A stretch of 18,819 nucleotides of DNA from UBA9988 sp964574105 (GTDB taxonomy: Bacteria > Patescibacteriota > Minisyncoccia > Phycocordibacterales > UBA9988): NCBI GenBank assembly GCA_964574105.1, contig CAZNKH010000011.1, positions 1 to 18,819 on the forward strand, read 5' to 3'. A program made the translations under genes and the position numbers. Shown here in pieces: positions 1 through 7,975 of this stretch; position 1 is the first letter of the stretch; each line of letters starts with the position of its first letter. The notes under the pieces were generated by a model. It was not told the DNA's origin and ran no database searches. It worked only from the letters and a program-made list of their open reading frames with translations.

Positions 1-318
1 AATGGTATCAAGAACAAAGTTTACCAAACCCCACACACCCACAATCGCGGCAAGGATGATAACCCCATAGATGATAGTGCCGCGAGCACCCTTCTTTTTT
101 GCATCATCATCCCCTGCATTGATGTATTGGATAAGTCCCCAAATAAAGACAATGAGAGCAACACCAATCAAAATCGGGATCGCACGCGAGACCCAGTTCT
201 CAATACTAGCAAACCAAGAATCCACCGTACTCACATTCTGAGCGAGTGTAATTAAGGGGAAAAGCATAATGCCTGTCGGAACCGAGAGCGCAACTGCTTT
301 ATAAATTTTCTCTTTCAT
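1..318 (-). CDS. T4SS pilin-like small membrane protein (3' end beyond the window)
   Basis: The reading frame starts at the ATG at 318 and is still open at base 1, giving the first 106 residues. The N-terminus is a signal-peptide-like hydrophobic segment ending near LITLAQN. Two membrane segments follow, around residues 47-65 (PILIGVALIVFIWGLIQYI) and 83-105 (TIIYGVIILAAIVGVWGLV), separated by a short charged loop (NAGDDDAKKKGARG). This layout matches the TrbC/VirB2-like 'T4SS pilin' family that is abundant in Patescibacteria. It is the last visible member of four tandem relatives; its closest relative here is the neighbour at 355-723, which shares the WGxI..A..V.VWGLV signature of the second membrane segment. 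A role as a pilus or membrane-channel subunit is inferred from the family only. Confidence 0.75.
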   Translation of the reverse strand, partial: MKEKIYKAVALSVPTGIMLFPLITLAQNVSTVDSWFASIENWVSRAIPILIGVALIVFIWGLIQYINAGDDDAKKKGARGTIIYGVIILAAIVGVWGLVNFVLDTI

Positions 319-354
319 AATGCTTCTATTAATAATTAGACCTAATAATAATAC

Positions 355-723
355 TTAATAATTAAACCGTGGTGTTGGCAGAGCAGAATTCACATCTCCT
401 GAATCAAAGAAGGTGTTTTGCGCCACCCGCACCAACCCCCACACAGATACCATCACCGCAAGGATAATGATACCCCAAAAGATCATCTGCCGAGCTTCTT
501 GCTGGGCCTTTGGATCATTGACCTTTGTTATGTATTTTACCAGAGACCAGATAAAGAGCAAAAGTGCAACTCCAAAGAGAAGCGTGATGAGCGGAGAGAT
601 AATGCTCTGGGTAAACTTTCCAACGAGAGACTCAAAAGACGGTTCAGAACTCGCAGGAATTAAATCTGCACTTGCTAACAGGGGGGCAAACAAAAGAGAG
701 AAAGAAAAGATATATTTATACAT
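355..723 (-). CDS. T4SS pilin-like small membrane protein
   Basis: This is a 122-residue protein when read from the ATG at 723; an in-frame TTG at 729 is possible but less likely. It has a signal peptide (cleavage plausible after LLASA), then two hydrophobic segments (SPLITLLFGVALLLFIW and MIFWGIIILAVMVSVWGLV) around a polar loop containing KVNDPKAQQEARQ. The pattern is that of the VirB2/TrbC-like T4SS pilin family. The start overlaps the end of the upstream gene by 8 nt, so translation is probably coupled within the minus-strand cluster. The second membrane segment closely resembles that of the partial protein at 1-318, which indicates tandem duplication. Pilus or secretion function is inferred from the family. 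Confidence 0.75.
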   Translation of the reverse strand: MYKYIFSFSLLFAPLLASADLIPASSEPSFESLVGKFTQSIISPLITLLFGVALLLFIWSLVKYITKVNDPKAQQEARQMIFWGIIILAVMVSVWGLVRVAQNTFFDSGDVNSALPTPRFNY

Positions 724-1159
724 ACACAAGTAAAGACAGAACTGATGACGAAACTTTTAATTGTCCGACTGTCCCCTCAATTGCTGATTTGAGCACAAAG
801 GCGCCAAGCATAATGGCCGCTCCAATAATAACCCAGAGGAAGGCCTGCTTCGCTTTGGTAATTTCTGCTGGATTACCACGGGCTTTAACGAAGAGGAACC
901 CTGTCCAGATAATTAGTATCGCAATCACTGGCGTCATAATCTGTAATACAAGACCCATAATTGCGGTAATAAACTCATCTAAAGTCTCATACTTGAGTGG
1001 ATTGTTTATACGGAAGCCAATGTCTGGCGGAGTAGAAGCACCTGCAGGAGGCGAAGGGGTACTAGCGTCGGCCTGCGCAAATACTTGGACAGGGATACTG
1101 CACAGACTAAACACCAACGGAAGTAACAGAGCAAATATCAGTGCATGCTTCATATTCAT
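716..1159 (-). CDS. TrbC/VirB2-like pilin-type membrane protein
   Basis: This 147-residue protein has an N-terminal signal peptide (residues 1-29, ending in QVFAQA) and a proline/serine-rich linker (STPSPPAGASTPP). Two membrane segments follow, roughly residues 64-91 (ITAIMGLVLQIMTPVIAILIIWTGFLFVKA as the core) and 105-124 (AFLWVIIGAAIMLGAFVL). The loop between them contains GNPAEITKAKQ, a typical position-specific feature of VirB2/TrbC-like pilins from Patescibacteria. Its ATG shares one base with the stop of the upstream gene (TAATG at 1157-1161), a classic translational coupling arrangement. It is longer than its neighbours because of the linker. Function is inferred as a pilus or T4SS-like subunit. 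Confidence 0.75.
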   Translation of the reverse strand: MNMKHALIFALLLPLVFSLCSIPVQVFAQADASTPSPPAGASTPPDIGFRINNPLKYETLDEFITAIMGLVLQIMTPVIAILIIWTGFLFVKARGNPAEITKAKQAFLWVIIGAAIMLGAFVLKSAIEGTVGQLKVSSSVLSLLVYV

Positions 1160-1518
1160 TAGTTCAGTGGATTATTCTTTAATAATACATCAAGAATGGT
1201 ATCTATGATAAGCCATGCTCCAAGCACAAAGAAAAATCCAATGAGCACATTCTGGAGTATTTTTTTTGCTTCTTCACGCGGTCCCGGTTTATCCATACTG
1301 GTAAGGTACTTAAACCCTGCATACATAATAGCGAGGGTTGCCAAGGGTGCTGCAATGTAAAAAGCGAGAAATGAGATAACCTGCTGAATCAGTACTGCAA
1401 AATCTCTAAATCTACAGGTATCATCATCCTGTCCGCAAGGAATTAAACCTGCCGCAGATACGCACACAGGAAGACTGATGATCAAAGTAACAAAGATGGT
1501 AGAGAGAAGGCGTCTCAT
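1159..1518 (-). CDS. TrbC/VirB2-like pilin-type membrane protein
   Basis: This 119-residue protein carries a signal peptide (residues 1-23, ending VCVSAAG). A short polar stretch with two cysteines (PCGQDDDTCRF) may form a disulfide outside the membrane. Two membrane helices follow (VISFLAFYIAAPLATLAIMYAGF and ILQNVLIGFFFVLGAWLIIDTIL), with the loop TSMDKPGPREEAKK between them. The organisation is that of TrbC/VirB2-like T4SS pilins. It follows the solute-binding protein gene by one base and overlaps the next gene by one base, so the set is co-translated. Having several different pilin-like proteins in a row suggests a multi-subunit surface structure rather than one major pilin; that is inference. 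Confidence 0.75.
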   Translation of the reverse strand: MRRLLSTIFVTLIISLPVCVSAAGLIPCGQDDDTCRFRDFAVLIQQVISFLAFYIAAPLATLAIMYAGFKYLTSMDKPGPREEAKKILQNVLIGFFFVLGAWLIIDTILDVLLKNNPLN

Positions 1519-1519
1519 A

Positions 1520-2842
1520 CTATTTTAAGAGGAGAGAGAGCTCCTGATGCGCGCGAGACACAGCACTCCCAGACTCCATACTCCCCACGACAGTGGACTG
1601 GACCATCGTACCAAAAATTGTTTCTGTCTCTTTCGGATTTGGATCAAGCCATCCTCGCGAGATGAGCGCAGACTGATCAATAACAGCACGAAGGGCATCG
1701 GAGGAGTTGGTGGCAAGTACATCTCTGCGCGCACTTGCCACAGAGAGTGACTTGGCAATGGAAGAAGAAAATTCTTTCGCGGTTAAGAGCTGTGTGGTGA
1801 CGAGCGCGAGTGTTGGGTTAGCAGAACGACGCAGTATTGCCACACCGTATAGATTGCCGTAAGTAAGAGATTTTCCTGTTTCTCGCTGTGGTACCAGCGC
1901 CATATCAAAGTTGAGATGAGGATTTTTCTCTCGCAGTTCTGGCAGCTCACTCGCAAGCCCAAAGTACACTGCAAGCATACCAGAGGAGAAGGCATTTTTT
2001 GATCTCGGGAGCGTCCCCGACCAGGTGTAGGTCGTCCTGCCACGGCTCGCAAACTGGGTAAAGAAATTAAGAGCAGAGGTCGCGGGAGAGATACTCTGAT
2101 TATTATTATTCCCTAAATCACTCATATATCTAGTAGTACCTTCTTGGATGGAGATAACAGAGCTTCCTGCTTGCAGGAGGAGAAGTGAGAGTATATCTTT
2201 TGCGTGATCTACATTACTGAAGTCGCCGAGTGCTAGTGCGCTTTTTTCTATCACACCTTGCGCATTCACCGTCGTGAGCGCTTGCACTACCGAGCGCCCA
2301 GAGCTCGCATCCACAAATTGGCTCCAGAGTGTCGGCACTTTGGCATAGCCAGCATTGGTAAGAGAATCGTTATTTACATACATCACTACAGGATCAACAT
2401 AGAGCGGTAGTGCGAGAATACCCTTACCCACCTGAAAGAGACTCCCCTCACCCACAAAAGTATCTTGGTACTCACGAGCAGATACCGTTTCGTATGAGAT
2501 GGGGGTAATTTTGTCTGCGTGCTGATACACCAAGGTGTGCGGAAGGATGATGATATCTGGCCCCTCTCCGCGCGCAAGCGCGCTTACCAATTGAGATTCA
2601 AATGTTGCACTGGGAATTGCTGTGTACGACACAGTGATCTTGTGATCGCTGAATACTTTTGTATCAGTAATTGCTGCAGTAAAAATATCTTTCGGAATGC
2701 TCCCCCATATAGTCACTGTTCCTCCTCCTGCTCTACCGTAGCCAAAGCCAGGAATCACTCCAGAGAAGATAAGTACTGCAAGAATAATAAAAAAGATAAA
2801 GACCCCGATGACTCCAACTTGAAAAAATGAAATATCCTTCAT
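1520..2842 (-). CDS. Membrane-anchored extracellular solute-binding protein (family 1/8 type)
   Basis: The protein has 440 residues from the ATG at 2842, which lies 5 nt after the stop of the upstream methyltransferase. An in-frame ATG at 2875 would overlap that gene and is less likely. The N-terminus is a single membrane anchor (GVIGVFIFFIILAVLIF) without a lipobox cysteine. The mature part begins with TVTIWGSIP and contains the typical solute-binding signature of ABC sugar transporters (...SQLVSALARGEGPDIIILP...), a central LPLYVDPVVMYVNND strand and a late AILRRSANPTLA segment. ABC permease and ATPase genes are absent from the visible neighbourhood. It sits instead directly upstream of the pilin-like genes. 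Ligand unknown; a sugar or polysaccharide fragment is the family default. Confidence 0.75.
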   Translation of the reverse strand: MKDISFFQVGVIGVFIFFIILAVLIFSGVIPGFGYGRAGGGTVTIWGSIPKDIFTAAITDTKVFSDHKITVSYTAIPSATFESQLVSALARGEGPDIIILPHTLVYQHADKITPISYETVSAREYQDTFVGEGSLFQVGKGILALPLYVDPVVMYVNNDSLTNAGYAKVPTLWSQFVDASSGRSVVQALTTVNAQGVIEKSALALGDFSNVDHAKDILSLLLLQAGSSVISIQEGTTRYMSDLGNNNNQSISPATSALNFFTQFASRGRTTYTWSGTLPRSKNAFSSGMLAVYFGLASELPELREKNPHLNFDMALVPQRETGKSLTYGNLYGVAILRRSANPTLALVTTQLLTAKEFSSSIAKSLSVASARRDVLATNSSDALRAVIDQSALISRGWLDPNPKETETIFGTMVQSTVVGSMESGSAVSRAHQELSLLLK

Positions 2843-2847
2843 AATAA

Positions 2848-3393
2848 TTAAGGTTTTTGCACCACTATACCCCAATGCTGGGCTCCAGCATTGAACTCTG
2901 AGATAAACACGAATCCTATCTCAATAAAAATCGCTTTTCCCTGTGTTACGGTAACCACCTCCGCAGATGAAGGGCCCATACCACTAAATGATGCGCTCCA
3001 ATCAATAATCAGCGCTTTGCCACCAGACTTCAAGACACGAAAAGCTTCTCTTGCTAACGCAGTCTTGTCTTCGGATTGGAAGAGTACATTGGAGATGACC
3101 AACGCATCCAGTGAGTTTTCTACAATGTTAGATCCACCAACCCGATCAATATCACCCCAGATTGTTTCAATGTTTGAGAGACCGCGCTCAATTGCCTGTG
3201 TGGCAAGCTTTTCTGTAAGCTCCTTCTGCACCTCTATCGCATAGACCTTACCATCGCGCCCCACCGCCTCCGCAAGCGCAAGTGTGTACGCGCCACTCCC
3301 CGCGCCAAAATCGGCAACGCGCGAGCCTGGCGCAAGTGCAAGCACTTGAATATTCTCACTTGGTTGAGCAAAGCGTGCTCCTTCTCCTTCCAT
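2848..3393 (-). CDS. Class I SAM-dependent methyltransferase (UbiE/Methyltransf_11-like)
   Basis: This 181-residue Rossmann methyltransferase has motif I as VADFGAGSGAYT (residues 27-38), an acidic residue ending strand 2 (VYAIEVQ), the motif II region (IWGDIDRVGG), and a LDALVISNVLFQSED strand corresponding to motif IV. A late LKSGGKALIIDW segment is typical of UbiE-like enzymes, followed by a C-terminal beta hairpin. The substrate cannot be deduced. The gene starts just after gyrA and has a convincing promoter of its own inside the gyrA tail. The next gene (solute-binding protein) starts 5 nt after its stop. The ATG at 3393 was chosen because it lies 7 nt after a TATACT -10 box. Confidence 0.85.
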   Translation of the reverse strand: MEGEGARFAQPSENIQVLALAPGSRVADFGAGSGAYTLALAEAVGRDGKVYAIEVQKELTEKLATQAIERGLSNIETIWGDIDRVGGSNIVENSLDALVISNVLFQSEDKTALAREAFRVLKSGGKALIIDWSASFSGMGPSSAEVVTVTQGKAIFIEIGFVFISEFNAGAQHWGIVVQKP

Positions 3394-3400
3394 TCATACT

Positions 3401-3430
3401 AGTATACTAGAGGAAGGTAAGTGATGCCAA
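3401..3430 (-). promoter_or_regulatory. Sigma70-type promoter for the methyltransferase gene, nearly leaderless
   Basis: On the minus strand TTGGCA (3430-3425) is followed after 18 nt by TATACT (3406-3401). The ATG at 3393 comes 7 nt after the -10 box, so the transcript would begin at or within a few bases of the start codon. The box overlaps the end of gyrA. Confidence 0.55.
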
Positions 3431-5866
3431 TGAGTCCCCCTCACGGAGCTTCATAATGCGTACACCTTGTGTCTGTCTCCCGTGTGTGGGGATTTCTTTA
3501 ATCGCAGTTCTAATGACCTGCCCGTGTTTGGAGATTGCCACCAATTCCTCATCGGTCTCACCTACCACACGGGATGAGATAAGGTCCCCCGTTTTAGTGG
3601 TCAACTTCATTGTTTTAATACCGGAGCCACCACGCTTCTGTATCTTGTACTCGCGTACTGGTGTCCGCTTTCCAAAACCGCTCTCGCTCACGCTTAAGTA
3701 TGCCGCGGATTCTCCGCCCTTAGAGACCGTGCCGGCAGAAACCACTTCATCGCTCCTCTTCAAAAGCATTGCGCGCACACCTCCAGCAGTGCGACCCATT
3801 TCGCGCACATCAGATTCTTTGAAGCGTATCGCTTGCCCCTTCTTACTTGAGAGGAGTACGGTATCTCCCCCGTTTACCAAGAGCGCTGAGTGGAGCAGGT
3901 CGCCGGATGCCAATTTAATGGCAATGAGTCCACTCCGACGCACATCTTTAAAGCTCTCAGCTGAAACTTTCTTCACCACACCTTGCTTAGTCACCATCAT
4001 CAGAAAAAGTCTTGAAGTCTTGAGCTCCTTAGGAAAGGCAAGCACCGAAGTAATCTGCTCATCATCAGAGAGCGAAAGGAAGTTCATAATAGATTTACCC
4101 CTCGTTGCACGGCGGCCTTCAGGAATCTCGTACATCTTTGTTTGGTAGGCCTTGCCACGATTAGAGAAAAAGAGGAGATCTGAATGGGTGTTTGTTGTTA
4201 AGAAGGTAGTCACAAAATCTTCCTCCTTCGTATTGAGATCAACAACACCCACACCGCCACGGCGCTGTGACTTGTACTCTGTGGGGTCGGTGCGTTTTAC
4301 ATAGCCACCCGAGGTAAGAGTGAGCATACTCTCCTTCTCTGGCACCAAATCCTCATCGGTAATCTCAGAGACTCCTTGACGCACCACCGCTGTACGACGA
4401 GCATCACCATATTTCTCTCTAATTTCTTTACATTCACTCTTGATGAGCGCGAGAAGCTTCTTAGGATTGTTGAGTAGCTCGCGTAACTCCTCAATGAGGG
4501 CTTGCACGCTCTTAAGCTCATCCTCTATCCTTTTGCGCTCAAGACCAGCGAGGCGAGAAAGCTTCATCTCCAAGATTGCCGCTGCCTGTAGGTCGGAAAA
4601 CTTGAATCGTGAGCAGAGCTTCGCATGCGCCTCGGCAGTATCTTTTGATTTTTTTATGAGCTGGATAATTTCATCAATGTGATCCAACGCCTTTTTGAGT
4701 CCCAGAAGTATGTGCTCGCGTTCTTCTGCCTTGCGCAGATCGTAGCGTGTACGTCGTGTAACAATCTCCTTGCGGTGCTCCAAAAAGTTTTGGAGCATAT
4801 CTTTAAGTGAGAGAAGTTCCGGCACGCCATCTACTAAGGCAAGCATGTTGTAGTGGAACATAGTCTCTAGGTCAGTGTGCTTGTAGAGCGCGTTCAATAC
4901 TTTTTGTGGGTTGATGCCTCCTTTGAGCGAGACCACCACACGAATGTCTTTGGTTGACTCATCACGAATATCTTTTATACCTTCAATCTTTTTCTCGTGC
5001 ACGAGGTCCGCCATCTTTACAATGAGTTCCGCCTTATTAACCTGATACGGGAGTGAAGTAATGATAATGTCAAAGCTCTCGCCCCGGGCTGAACCCTCAA
5101 CAATCTCTGCGTAACCACGCGTCAGTACGCCACCTTTGCCGGTCGTGTAGGCAGAGCGTATATCATGCTCATTGAATACCAATCCACCGAGCGGAAAATC
5201 GGGGCCTTTCACAAACTCTAAGAGATCTTCTGTCGTCGCCTCGGGATTATCTGCTAAGTGCAGTAAGGCATCCATCACTTCTGTAAGATTATGAGGCGGA
5301 ATTTTTGTTGCCATACCAACCGCAATCCCCATAGAGCCGTTTAGAAGAAGGTTAGGGAGCGCGGAGGGAAAGACAACCGGCTCCTTGCGCGTCGCATCAA
5401 AGTTGGGAGTGAAGTCAACTGTCTCTTTCTCAATATCACGAAGCATCTCTGCCGCAAGCCGACTCATCTTTGCCTCGGTATAGCGGTACGCTGCTGCCGA
5501 ATCTCCGTCAATAGAACCAAAGTTACCCTGGCCCAAAACGAGTGGGTAACGAGAAGAAAAGTCTTGCGCCAATTTGACCATTGCGTCATACACAGAGGAG
5601 TCACCGTGGGGATGGTACTTGCCCAACACATCCCCCACAATCGTTGCAGACTTTTTGAACTTTGCCGTTGCAGTGAGTCCAATATCGTGCATAGAGAAGA
5701 GGATGCGACGGTGTACCGGCTTGAGTCCATCGCGCACATCAGGGAGTGCACGAGCAACAATAACGCTCATCGCGTAATCCAAGTAAGAATCCTTCATCTC
5801 CGTCACAATATTTGACGGGATGATAGCAGTTCGTTCAGTATCTTTTTTTTGTTCTTCTCGTGCCAT
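3407..5866 (-). CDS. gyrA: DNA gyrase subunit A
   Basis: GyrA cuts and religates DNA in the A2B2 gyrase and introduces negative supercoils. The 819-residue length is normal for GyrA. The N-terminal winged-helix/tower part holds KPVHRRILFSM (residues 49-59), the quinolone-resistance region HPHGDSSVYD (85-94) with Ser90 and Asp94 equivalent to E. coli Ser83 and Asp87, and the catalytic Tyr129 in AAAYRYTEAKM. The C-terminal beta-propeller starts after about residue 510 and contains the GyrA-box QRRGGVG, which argues for gyrase rather than topoisomerase IV. A second degenerate box, QKRGGSG, lies near the end. The gene follows a small membrane protein by about 10 nt and has no clear Shine-Dalgarno. 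gyrB is not in the window. Confidence 0.97.
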   Translation of the reverse strand: MAREEQKKDTERTAIIPSNIVTEMKDSYLDYAMSVIVARALPDVRDGLKPVHRRILFSMHDIGLTATAKFKKSATIVGDVLGKYHPHGDSSVYDAMVKLAQDFSSRYPLVLGQGNFGSIDGDSAAAYRYTEAKMSRLAAEMLRDIEKETVDFTPNFDATRKEPVVFPSALPNLLLNGSMGIAVGMATKIPPHNLTEVMDALLHLADNPEATTEDLLEFVKGPDFPLGGLVFNEHDIRSAYTTGKGGVLTRGYAEIVEGSARGESFDIIITSLPYQVNKAELIVKMADLVHEKKIEGIKDIRDESTKDIRVVVSLKGGINPQKVLNALYKHTDLETMFHYNMLALVDGVPELLSLKDMLQNFLEHRKEIVTRRTRYDLRKAEEREHILLGLKKALDHIDEIIQLIKKSKDTAEAHAKLCSRFKFSDLQAAAILEMKLSRLAGLERKRIEDELKSVQALIEELRELLNNPKKLLALIKSECKEIREKYGDARRTAVVRQGVSEITDEDLVPEKESMLTLTSGGYVKRTDPTEYKSQRRGGVGVVDLNTKEEDFVTTFLTTNTHSDLLFFSNRGKAYQTKMYEIPEGRRATRGKSIMNFLSLSDDEQITSVLAFPKELKTSRLFLMMVTKQGVVKKVSAESFKDVRRSGLIAIKLASGDLLHSALLVNGGDTVLLSSKKGQAIRFKESDVREMGRTAGGVRAMLLKRSDEVVSAGTVSKGGESAAYLSVSESGFGKRTPVREYKIQKRGGSGIKTMKLTTKTGDLISSRVVGETDEELVAISKHGQVIRTAIKEIPTHGRQTQGVRIMKLREGDSLASLTFL

Positions 5867-5875
5867 AGTTATGTA

Positions 5876-6142
5876 TTAATTAGACAGTGACTCGCTCATT
5901 GCAAGAAAATCCTTCCAGAGTGTTTTTGCACCGAGTGAGATACGCGAGATGCTATCGCCCAAGTTCGCAGACTTTTGAGACGGAAGGGTGACTGCCTCTT
6001 GTGTTACGAGTGTATTGAGAGACTCTCTAAAACCAATCCCCCACAACACAATTAAGACTATAGTCACGCCAGTGGTAATGAAGAGTGCAATTCGTTTTCG
6101 CACTCTCTCCGGTTTTGCTCGTACAATCTCCAGGTACGACAT
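5876..6142 (-). CDS. Small single-pass membrane protein of unknown function
   Basis: This 88-residue protein has a basic N-terminus (AKPERVRKRI), one clear membrane helix (ALFITTGVTIVLIVLWGIGF, about residues 19-38) and a mostly polar extracytoplasmic C-terminal tail with no recognisable motif. The positive-inside rule predicts an N-in, C-out orientation. It lies tightly between the beta-lactamase-fold gene (2 nt gap) and gyrA (9 nt gap), so it belongs to the same transcript. I do not recognise the family. The tight packing and coding-like composition make it a likely real gene; a role cannot be proposed from the sequence. Confidence 0.65.
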   Translation of the reverse strand: MSYLEIVRAKPERVRKRIALFITTGVTIVLIVLWGIGFRESLNTLVTQEAVTLPSQKSANLGDSISRISLGAKTLWKDFLAMSESLSN

Positions 6143-6144
6143 AC

Positions 6145-6762
6145 TTATACTGACTCAAGAATGATAATATCCCCGTTACGCATCTCAATATCTCGTTTCT
6201 TGAAGGTGAAGCGATTTACTGACGCAACCGTCACCCCTGATTCTTTTACAAAAGCAGTGAACTCTGCTTTGCCATTCGGCCCCGCTAAAGGAATAATGAT
6301 ATGCGGCTCTATCTGTTTTACCAACTTCTGTGCATCCCGCGCGCGTAATCCTGACTCCTCATCAAGATATATGAACAGTACATCAATGTCACCGAGTGAC
6401 TCAAGTGCATCACCGGGCAAAGTGGGAGTAGTAAGCGCACCAGTGTGGCAAAAACTGATATCGTCCCAGTGAACAGCGTACACGGTATTGAGAAAGTTCC
6501 GTGACCCCTCACTCGCAAAGCCACGAATCATAATTCCGCCAATCTCATACTCACCAGGGCCATCCACTACGAACGGTTCATTGTCACTGTGGCTCACCGT
6601 ATCCACTCCATTAAACTCTGGAAGTGAGATGGGTATGAGCGCAATGTCAGCACTTGATTTAGGGACAGAGAGAGGGCTCTGTTTACCAATGGGACAGAGG
6701 GCGAGGGTCGTGTCGCCTTGACTCACCTTGCAAAACGCCGCACCGTGATAGGTGATAACCAT
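6145..6762 (-). CDS. Metallo-beta-lactamase-fold protein (UlaG-like, Lactamase_B_3), metal site degenerate
   Basis: The 205-residue protein follows the UlaG-like metallo-beta-lactamase fold: a first strand MVITYHGAAFCKVSQGD, an ADIALIPISL strand where active members have VLVTHxHxDH, a conserved PFVVDGPGEYEIGGIMIRGF segment, then ISFCHTGAL (the usual HLGDL position), DIDVLFIYLDEESGL and HIIIPLAGPNG. The first metal-binding motif (HxHxDH) is missing, replaced by PISLPEFNGVD, and the HLGD aspartate is gone. This suggests a non-catalytic family member with a structural or binding role. It is the first gene of the minus-strand cluster and starts 8 nt after an extended -10 box. Family assignment is from motif layout; loss of activity is inferred. 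Confidence 0.7.
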   Translation of the reverse strand: MVITYHGAAFCKVSQGDTTLALCPIGKQSPLSVPKSSADIALIPISLPEFNGVDTVSHSDNEPFVVDGPGEYEIGGIMIRGFASEGSRNFLNTVYAVHWDDISFCHTGALTTPTLPGDALESLGDIDVLFIYLDEESGLRARDAQKLVKQIEPHIIIPLAGPNGKAEFTAFVKESGVTVASVNRFTFKKRDIEMRNGDIIILESV

Positions 6763-6770
6763 AGAACTAT

Positions 6771-6799
6771 ATTATAGCATAGTTGCTTGCATTAGTCAT
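6771..6799 (-). promoter_or_regulatory. Extended -10 promoter for the minus-strand gyrA cluster
   Basis: On the minus strand the -35-like ATGACT (6799-6794) is followed after 17 nt by TATAAT (6776-6771), preceded by TGC, an extended -10. The ATG at 6762 lies 8 nt downstream, predicting a 5' leader of only 1-3 nt. The elements interlock with the divergent rpsA promoter. Confidence 0.6.
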
Positions 6800-6814
6800 T
6801 AAATCCTATATACT
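6787..6814 (+). promoter_or_regulatory. Sigma70-type promoter for rpsA
   Basis: TTGCAT (6787-6792) and TATACT (6809-6814) are separated by 16 nt. The ATG at 6825 is 10 nt after the -10 box, so the leader would be about 3-4 nt. This spacing supports the upstream start codon over the internal ATG at 6891. The -35 box nearly touches that of the divergent promoter, so the two promoters probably compete. Confidence 0.55.
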
Positions 6815-6824
6815 GTGAACCACT

Positions 6825-7934
6825 ATGATTATCAGAACAGAGAAGGACGGAGACGAGGCACTGGGGACGATTGAACGACCCTACCGCATTATGGAGAGAC
6901 TCATCAAGTCATCTCCGGTTCTCCCCGAGACAGGAGCGCTTATAGAGGGAACAGTTATCGGCCGTGGAAAAATGACGCTCTATGTTGACCTCGCCCCGTT
7001 TGGAACAGGGATCATCTTTGGTCGCGAGTATTTGAACGCACGCGATGTCATTAAAAAGACTAATCCTGGAGACAAGATCACCGCAAAGATTGTTGAGACA
7101 GAAGGTGAGGATGGTTACATTGAGCTCTCGCTCAAAGAGGCAAAACAAGCACAATTCTGGACTATTGCCGAGGACGCCATCAAGAACAAGACTCCTTTTG
7201 ATCTCTACATCAAAGATGCCAACAAAGGTGGACTTATCTTAGAGTGGCAGGGTATGGACGGATTCATCCCCGCATCACAGCTCAAGAGCGAGCACTATCC
7301 TCGCATAGAAGACGGAGATAAGGAGAAGATTGCTGATGAATTGCGCAAGCTCATCGGCGAGAAGATTGCCGTCGTGATGATTGGTGCAGACCCAAAAGAA
7401 AACAAACTTATTTTTTCTGAAAAAGACACCGACTCAAAGAGTCGCGAAGAAATGGTCTCACACTATCGTGTGGGCGACACCCTTGAAGGTGAAGTTACCG
7501 GGGCTGTTGACTTTGGTGTATTTGTGAAGGTTGAAGAAGGATTGGAAGGATTAGTGCACATCTCCGAGATGGATTGGGCTCTGGTAGAAGATCCTCGTAA
7601 GATGTTCACCATTGGCGAGAAAGTGAAGGTGAAGGTTATTGATGTGAAGGATGGGAAAGTGTCTCTCTCTATCAAGGCACTCAAACCAAATCCGTGGGTT
7701 GATGCTGGTGCGAAGTACAAGAAAGGAGATTCAGTGAAGGGAGTTGTAATCCGTTTTAATAAGTACGGCGCACTCGTATCTATTGAGGAGGGTGTTGCTG
7801 GTCTCGTGCATATTTCTGAATTCGGCAGCGAAGAAAGACTCCGCGAGAAGCTCTCGCTGGGTAAGAGTGCGCTCTTCCGCATCAACATTTTTGAGCCGAA
7901 GGATCAAAAATTGACTCTCTCATTTGTAGAGTAG
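6825..7934 (+). CDS. rpsA: 30S ribosomal protein S1 (four S1 domains)
   Basis: This 369-residue protein is built from four S1/OB-fold RNA-binding repeats, at about residues 37-104, 120-199, 215-285 and 298-368. The last two are the most canonical, each with a GVFVKVEEGLEGLVHISE-type core (residues 231-248; GALVSIEEGVAGLVHISE at 315-332). E. coli S1 has six domains; four are common in Gram-positive and Patescibacteria relatives, and the reduced form lacks the two extra C-terminal domains. In the cell it binds mRNA on the 30S subunit, and its role with leaderless messages in this genome is an open point. It is transcribed alone or with the following RNA gene; a separate promoter begins right after its stop codon. 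Confidence 0.88.
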   Translation: MIIRTEKDGDEALGTIERPYRIMERLIKSSPVLPETGALIEGTVIGRGKMTLYVDLAPFGTGIIFGREYLNARDVIKKTNPGDKITAKIVETEGEDGYIELSLKEAKQAQFWTIAEDAIKNKTPFDLYIKDANKGGLILEWQGMDGFIPASQLKSEHYPRIEDGDKEKIADELRKLIGEKIAVVMIGADPKENKLIFSEKDTDSKSREEMVSHYRVGDTLEGEVTGAVDFGVFVKVEEGLEGLVHISEMDWALVEDPRKMFTIGEKVKVKVIDVKDGKVSLSIKALKPNPWVDAGAKYKKGDSVKGVVIRFNKYGALVSIEEGVAGLVHISEFGSEERLREKLSLGKSALFRINIFEPKDQKLTLSFVE

Positions 7935-7940
7935 GAGTGC

Positions 7941-7969
7941 TTGACAGATAGACCTTGCTCTGTTAAATT
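7941..7969 (+). promoter_or_regulatory. Strong promoter of the intergenic RNA gene
   Basis: A perfect TTGACA (7941-7946) is followed after 17 nt by TAAATT (7964-7969), preceded by TGT (extended -10). It starts 7 nt after the rpsA stop codon. The predicted transcription start is near 7976, and no credible reading frame follows. Confidence 0.7.
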
Positions 7970-7975
7970 ACTAGC

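Noticed and set aside
3456..4148. Long plus-strand ORF of 230 codons opposite gyrA.
   Set aside because: Shadow frame of gyrA; the minus-strand GyrA motifs are unambiguous.
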